From Takakia lepidozioides (taxonomy: Eukaryota > Streptophyta > Takakiopsida > Takakiales > Takakiaceae): a DNA stretch of 64,000 nucleotides. The notes beneath the pieces are model-generated. The model had not been told where the DNA came from. It was given only the letters and a program-made list of their open reading frames with translations, and searched no databases. Positions 59,101 to 64,000 of the stretch are shown here, one piece after another. The DNA lies in assembly GCA_030704615.1 (NCBI GenBank), contig CM060733.1, forward strand, positions 310,001 through 374,000, given 5' to 3'. Position 1 is the first letter of the stretch; each line of letters begins with the position of its first letter. Both the position numbers and the translations under genes were made by a program.

Positions 59101-59628
59101 ACCCATACGTTTGTAGGCGTGATGGTGAGGATTGTGAGCATTGTCTGATCCAGTCCAATGGGCATGTCTTTTGTGGAGTGTGGCTATGGCCATTGCATGC
59201 TTGATTCACACCCTCGGGGGATGAAGAATCCCTTGTCCAGTTCCATGAGGGTACCGTGAGGGGACTGGCGCCACAAATGTATGAGCAAGCAAAGTCATCT
59301 ATGATTGCCTTTCTAAGTTCTTTTCAGCAATTTAAGTCAGTCTGTCAGTCTTAGCTGATTTTGAATGTGTGATGTTTCAGAGATTGTAGAAGTCGCCGAA
59401 GACATAATGCCCTTGTTGTGGGATCTAGTCCCTGGAGTCACAACGGCTGCTCAACGATTTGCAGTGATGCTTCTTCAGAGACAGGCCCTCCGCTTTGCAG
59501 ATGACCTTGATGGGAAGAAGTCACTCTTGGAGTGGGATAAAGATCCAACAGCCTTTGCTAGACAGATTCGACCGTTCCCACTTGCATTCTCTAAACAAAG
59601 ACTAGCTAGTGGAAGCCTGTCCACTTAG
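53169..59628 (+). CDS. ABC1K (UbiB/ADCK) family atypical kinase, plastid ABC1K3-like
   Basis: Ten exons, all gt-ag and in frame: 53169-54317, 54921-55118, 55286-55495, 56600-56689, 56873-57076, 57186-57398, 57574-57752, 57872-58109, 58590-58842, 59381-59628. They give 993 residues. Family motifs: KIGQ (383-386, split over the first intron, the KxGQ motif), the Ala-rich loop AAASLGQVYKA (443-453) that replaces the P-loop, catalytic Lys in VAVKVQRP (465), HADPHPGN (591-598) and DFG (611-613). The exon reading VVGLLDTWALRFFDELDYVQ-like sequence and KVLTTAWVNGEKLS resembles plant ABC1K3, a plastoglobule protein of prenylquinone metabolism. The N-terminal 380 residues are Ser/Arg/Ala-rich and probably include a chloroplast transit peptide; this extension is longer than I recall for Arabidopsis. 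Exact subfamily (K1, K3 or related) is not certain. It converges with the ABCC gene. Confidence 0.9.
55995..56380 (-). mobile_element. LINE 3'-end fragment in an ABC1K intron
   Basis: The segment parallels 63500-63760: tataatgtctgttgggaagctatgggacaa (here split as tataatgtctgttgg and gaagctatgggacaa) corresponds to tataacgtccgcgg...gcttatgggacaa. Further on, ctactacatagggcaggagg corresponds to cgtagtatagagggcagtag. It is a diverged copy of the same LINE family, 5'-truncated and inserted between exons 3 and 4. Confidence 0.6.
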
Positions 59629-60199
59629 ACGATGATGATCGTGTGCATATGCTTGATCAATAAGAAGGAAGGGCAATTCCAACTCAGTACTTCTACACTA
59701 TGGAAATGTAGTTATATTGCAAGTACAATGCTGCAATTGTGTCTAGCAGGACCTAAACAGTGTTTTCTCTGGAGCTACAAATACATACCCAAGCCAATTT
59801 ACAGAATCTCTTACCCTTCTCCCACCAACCTTCATTTGTTCTATTTCCTAGACCCCTTAGCCCTTCTTCGTGGAGACTCTCAAAGCTGTGAAGAAATTGC
59901 AAACTGGTGGAGGTGTGGATCTATCAAGATCGCAGAACGAATTCACCAAGCATGCGAGAGCCACCTTGGCCCCATTCTTGGCAGATCTCTTCCAGCCCCG
60001 AGACACTGCAACGGGGTGACTGCGACAAGCTGAATCCGAGTGCAATCAATGTCTCTTCATTGATGGCTACTGTTTGGGTCAGTGGTAGCCATGCAACTTG
60101 AGAATTGGCCAGAGACATCCGGGCTGAGAGCCATCACATTTTCACTTTGCATACCATCCATGGACGTCTGTTTATGCCAAGAGATGGTGTACATATGTG

Positions 60200-60300
60200 G
60201 CCAAGCATTTTTTGGTCCTCGTAAATGAAACACTTGAGCTATTGGAATCGGGTGTCTGGGGAATCCAATAGCATCTGGATATGCACGGCTCTGCATAGCT
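60200..60300 (-). mobile_element. Small LINE fragment between ABC1K and ABCC
   Basis: The string caagcattttttggtcctcgtaaatgaaacact matches, in parts (caagcatttttt / ggtcctcgtaaatgaa), the LINE sequence caagcatttttgatcctcatagtggaagacat at about 63640-63670. Only about 40 bases align clearly. Confidence 0.35.
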
Positions 60301-61532
60301 ATGGCTGACCGAACAGCTAGTGTGGTCATACCCCACAACATCCGCTAGCTTCCTTCATCAGTCCTAGTATGGTACCTGCCCTGTAGTCTATCTAGGCGCT
60401 CTCTCTCGAAGCTGCTTTGGATGTAAAGGCGGCATTTCGGGCCAGCACCATGTCTGCGAAAGAAAAATCCACTGCTACATACTGACATCCGCACTTCCTC
60501 TTCGTCCTCTTGGAGTTCTACCATCACTCATGGAACAAGCGACGGAGTCGAGGGTTGTGTAGCAGAGAGCTGTCTGTCATTTAGAGCAACCAGGCTCACT
60601 GTGCAAGCTGTTCCATACGATGTAACCACCCTCTGCCCCTGCAGTGGGCATTCTAATTCTAATTCGCAGGAGGTCCTCCCCACTCAAATTGCAGTACCGG
60701 GTTCTAGATCTACTCCATGGCAAAACAAAGTCTAATATGTCTCTTCTCTCTCTCTCCTTCCCAATTGCATTGAAATCCCTAGTACCTTCAGAGAAGCAAC
60801 CTCTTCATCTTCAAAACCTTGCATGCCTTTGTCCCTGCCAAGCTGTAAGAATGCACCTCTTGTAAACTACACCATAACTTCGTAGTGCAGTCTCTCTCTG
60901 GCTCAATATCAATTGGCGATGGCGAGGAACTGTCGCCGAAGCTGCTACAATAGAGTTATCCGTAAAGTGAGCCTGAGTTTGGTACCCTGTTTGGACCCGA
61001 GTTACGGGTTTCATCCCGAGTTTGAGTTAATCCGTAAAGTGCAGAAAACTGAGCACGAAGTCAGAAAAGAGGGCACCAAATCATAAACTGGGGATGAGGG
61101 CAACCGCTGCCATGGCGCCAGCTCGTGAGCTCTGACCGCCTCCGCCTGGACGACTAACAAAACTCGGCACCAAACTCCTGCCACCCCCATTTTCCTAGTC
61201 CTGGCAGTTTGGCCCCGTGTTTTTTTCTAGTCGTACCGCTTGATCCTGAGTTTGGAGTTTCATACCGAGTTTTGGCCAAACTCAGGGTTCTCATGCCGAG
61301 TTTGGGACCCTTTACGGTTAACTCTAATGACCCTTTATCTTTATGTTTATGAAAACAGGGGAAAGTTAAGATGGTCTTGTGGGTTCGAATGAGATTGAAC
61401 CCCGAAACTGACCAAATGAGTTGGGGGTACATAGTAAAGTTATCCCCGATACAAAGTTTAATCTGCAAATGTTTTGGCTCTTATATTTTCTGGGAAATTA
61501 ATGACGTGCCATTCCTCCTGTCTGCTTCCTGA
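60301..61532. other. Intergenic stretch between convergent genes
   Basis: No gene was recognised. It holds the 3' ends of both neighbouring transcripts. A phrase like ccgagtttgagttaatccgtaaagt is partly repeated in 60955-61320 (ccgtaaagtg and cgagttt several times), an old degenerate repeat. Confidence 0.35.
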
Positions 61533-62306
61533 TCAGTGCAACTCCTCTACTCTGTCTGTGCTTGAGACTAGTTTTTGTCTGGCGATGGCAGCAGCTTCAG
61601 CTGCCTCTCGAAGTTGCTTCGCTATGGAAGGGCCGCTCTGGGCCACCATGTTTGCAAAAACATGGTCAACACTCCGTGTGCTCTCAGTTTTTCCCTCTTG
61701 GAGCTCTGACATCTCTGCGCCCATGGAAGAAGTTTGAGGAGTCAAAGGTTGCAGAACTGGGTAGAGCAACACTCACTTCCAATCATGTGCAACAGATGTG
61801 AGGTAAGTGGCATCTCCCCTGCGGCTTGTGATATTCTCTCTCATGACTACTTTGTTTCTCTCTCAGTGCATTGGTATTCGTTCAGTACCTCTATTCGCCC
61901 CTTTTAGGCTCACACTTGAATCGAGCGCAATCTTGGGGATTTTACGTCAGAGGGTTCTTGGAATTGCATAGAGAGTGTTCATCAATCTGGGGCAGGAGCT
62001 ATCAATTACCCAAATTCAGGCTAATCTGCGTAGTAACAAAGCATTATCCCCTAGAGAACATGGTTTATTCAAATGAAAGGTGTCAAACCTGCACGTCTCA
62101 GAAGATTGAGGGGAGAATCAAACTCAGCGATTCGGCCTTCTTTGGCCAAAACCAAAACACGGTCACAGTCGATGATGGTGTCGATGCGGTGAGCGATGGT
62201 CAGAACAGTGCAGTCATGGAAAACACTTCGCATGGCGGTCTGGATCAACTGGTCCGTCTCTCCATCGACGGCTGCAGTTGCTTCGTCCATCACTATGATC
62301 CGTGAC
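61533..62306 (-). CDS. ABCC (MRP-type) ABC transporter, last two exons
   Basis: Exons 62306-62089 and 61756-61533 (TGA stop) join in frame across a gt-ag intron, the split codon G|TT giving Val. The first exon carries the end of the second nucleotide-binding domain: [20 protein letters not shown] (Walker B with Glu, then D-loop), [20 protein letters not shown] (switch His) and [20 protein letters not shown], the usual ABCC finish. The last exon is a C-terminal tail with [20 protein letters not shown] proteins export glutathione conjugates, usually across the vacuolar or plasma membrane. The membrane domains, first NBD, and Walker A and signature of NBD2 must lie upstream, beyond the right edge of the window or in exons not seen between 62307 and 64000. 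Confidence 0.87.
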
Positions 62307-62676
62307 CTTCACAAGGAGAAAGCAGGTTAGCTGATGCACCACCATAAAGGACTTGAGGGAAGACATGTACTGTTTGGCTGTTCCTTGCAAACGCTACCTA
62401 TGACGTTGAGGGCATAGTCCTGGCAGGATGCTTAACCTCGTGGCTCTGCCTGGTGGGGCTTGGGCCACTGAAGGTATGGAGCTCCTGCTGAAATTGAGAG
62501 AGTAATAGAGAATATACTTAATATCAAGGGAAGTCCCCCACTTACCGGGCCTCCCTGTAAGTACCCCACTACCAGAGTGAGCCCCTCACAAAGGTAGTGT
62601 TGGTTCTGTTCCCTTTAGTTCCACTCAAACTGGGCGCAGGGTCTATGGCATTCACAGAGGCACTTGTCTCTCTTGA

Positions 62677-63190
62677 GAGAGAGAATGTACTCACAAGACT
62701 TTGTTTCCTGTAGCCTTGTGGCATAGACCCCGAGCCCAATTTTGGCAGAACAAAAGGGAGCAGATACTACCTTTGTGATGGGCTCACTCCAGTAGTGTGA
62801 CTTAATACAGACAGTTAGTTACGGTTTTCCAGATATCCTGTAGAAAGCCCTTCACACAAGCATCAACTTGCTACGTGTGAGCTGTCAGCAGTCAGACCCC
62901 AAGAAGGCAAGGGCTTTAGCCTCAGCCTCAAGATTGGTGGAGAGATTGTACTCATAAGACGTTGTTTGCCGTAGTCTTGTGACCATTGACCCCGCGCCCA
63001 GTTTGAGCGGGAACAAAAGGGACAGAACCTACCTCTGTCAGGGGCTGACGTTGGTAGTAAGACTTACCTTCATATATAGAATTAATCCGGGTTTTCCAGA
63101 TATCCTCTAGAAATCCCTTCACACAAGTATCAATCTGCTGTGTGTGATTTGCCCAAAAACTAGGCCTCAGGAGGGCCTGGGCTTTTGGCT
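62677..63190 (-). repeat. Tandem direct repeat, about 264-bp unit, in LINE-derived sequence
   Basis: The unit at 62677-62940 and that at 62941-63190 align over most of their length. Both begin with gaga(g/t)..tgtactca.aagac.ttgttt, then have agaccc/gaccccg(c/a)gccca, then tccagatatcct.tagaaa.ccttcacacaag.atcaa, and end at a ccc(c/t)aagaagg/cctcaggagg block followed by gggctttagcctcagcctc or its counterpart. It duplicates the 3' part of the LINE. Confidence 0.7.
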
Positions 63191-63587
63191 CAGCCTCGAG
63201 ACTTTCAAAGTTGGTAAACAGGGGTACAGGCACAATTCCCTTGATAGATTTGAAGAGAGCGTCTCTTTGGTGAGAGAACCCCGGACAGTGTATCAGAAAA
63301 TGAATACTGTCTTCAGATTGCCCACACAACGGGCAATTGCACTCTCCCTTTCCTCTCTGCTTCTGTTTGCTGTTCAAAGGTAGGCTTCCTGCCCTGAGTT
63401 TAAATTTCAGTCTAGTGCCGAGAGTGGGTAGACCCTTGAGGTCATCCAAGATGTCCTCCCCCATGTCACTGAGCAGTAGCACAGCTACAAATGAAATGAA
63501 ATGGTACTTTATAACGTCCGCGGAAAGCTCATAGAGCTTATGGGACAAAATGGAAACATGAGAGAGGAACAAGTCCAGAAACCACAA
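62952..63587 (-). mobile_element. LINE fragment: zinc-binding C-terminal module, copy 1
   Basis: The frame contains LPTLGTRLKFKLRAGSLPLN, a zinc site CNCPLCGQSEDSIHFLIHC and then PGFSHQRDALFKSI, the pattern after the reverse transcriptase in non-LTR elements. It lacks endonuclease and RT. It sits in the intron upstream of the last ABCC exons, in the same orientation as the gene. Confidence 0.7.
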
Positions 63588-63863
63588 TTAATGTTCTAGC
63601 GAATGTCGAAGGGTGAAGGCCTCGTGCAGGTAGGCTGCCAAGCATTTTTGATCCTCATAGTGGAAGACATCAGTGAGAGTTTGGGTTCCACTGAATAAAC
63701 AGTGGAATCTCCCACGGATCTCGTAGTATAGAGGGCAGTAGAAGAAGAAGTGTTCTTCAGTTTCGATTTCCTGGCTGCGCCCTATGCAAGCTGGACATAG
63801 GCGGTCCTCCCGTTGCAGGTTTTCCCATCTGCCAGTCTCTATCCGTAGGTTGTGGGAACCCAC
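63588..63863 (-). mobile_element. LINE fragment: zinc-binding C-terminal module, copy 2
   Basis: Directly upstream in the same frame as copy 1 but separated from it by TAA (63588-63590). It reads LRIETGRWENLQREDRLCPAC then EEHFFFYCPLYYEIRGRF, a C-x2-C...H-x4-C type module, and ends in TLRHSLEH, a plausible natural C-terminus of a LINE ORF2. Two such modules in a row suggest two nested or tandem 5'-truncated insertions. Confidence 0.65.
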
Positions 63864-64000
63864 CCTAACCGCCCCAATGCCCTCAGGAGGGAAGGAGATA
63901 AGGATGCTGAAAGGTAATTTGGTCTCAAGATTCTATTGTCGCGGAGCACCAAGAATGTCTCTCAATAGAAGTGGAGCTTTGTTGTGAGATTGGGTAGCTT
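63864..64000. other. Window edge, probably more LINE or ABCC intron
   Basis: Too short to call. It is most likely the continuation of the LINE sequence on the minus strand. Confidence 0.3.

Overview
The window looks like nuclear DNA from a streptophyte (land-plant lineage). The host genes are split by many short exons and introns of roughly 100 to 1,000 bases. Several are plant-type: an EIN3-binding F-box protein (ethylene signalling), a Raf-like HT1-type kinase, a plastid ABC1K kinase, an ABCC transporter and an HMA copper-chaperone-like protein. A TRIM37-like RING/B-box/MATH gene, together with heavy loads of Ty3/gypsy, LINE, SINE and hAT remnants, points away from a compact flowering-plant gene space. 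My best guess is a charophyte alga such as Chara, but this is inference from gene content and not a database match.

Layout. 1-3353: EBF1/2-like F-box/LRR gene (+). 4332-4560: tRNA-derived SINE. 5129-6043: HMA-domain gene (-). 8940-9540: a dispersed repeat with a TATA box, whose second copy lies inverted at 36700-37390. 11414-12047 and 13397-14233: decayed transposon-like coding remnants, the second a LINE zinc-binding C-terminus. 16109-18152: Raf-like kinase gene (-). 20939-21887: non-autonomous hAT-like element with a SINE nested in it. 26324-34947: TRIM37-like gene (+), for which I traced 19 exons with one unresolved gap. 38662-39446: second hAT-like element with a perfect 8-bp target duplication. 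About 40000-49430: a decayed Ty3/gypsy retrotransposon. 53169-59628: complete ten-exon ABC1K gene (+, 993 aa). 61533-62306: last two exons of an ABCC transporter (-), facing the ABC1K gene tail to tail, with LINE 3' ends in the next intron.

The standout is the retrotransposon at 42.4-49.0 kb. Its pol region encodes, in order, an aspartic protease, a DNMT3-like C5-cytosine methyltransferase, reverse transcriptase, RNase H, an integrase and a C-terminal PHD finger. The element therefore carries both a DNA-methylation writer and a likely histone-tail reader in its own polyprotein. The methyltransferase block is open for 453 codons and keeps the catalytic Pro-Cys motif. The flanking domains are broken by eleven in-frame stops and a frameshift; every stop is one C-to-T step from a Gln or Arg codon, as expected if methylated cytosines deaminated. 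No pair of LTRs could be found, so this copy is old or truncated.

The host genes do not form a functional cluster; they are ordinary neighbouring eukaryotic genes separated by repeats.
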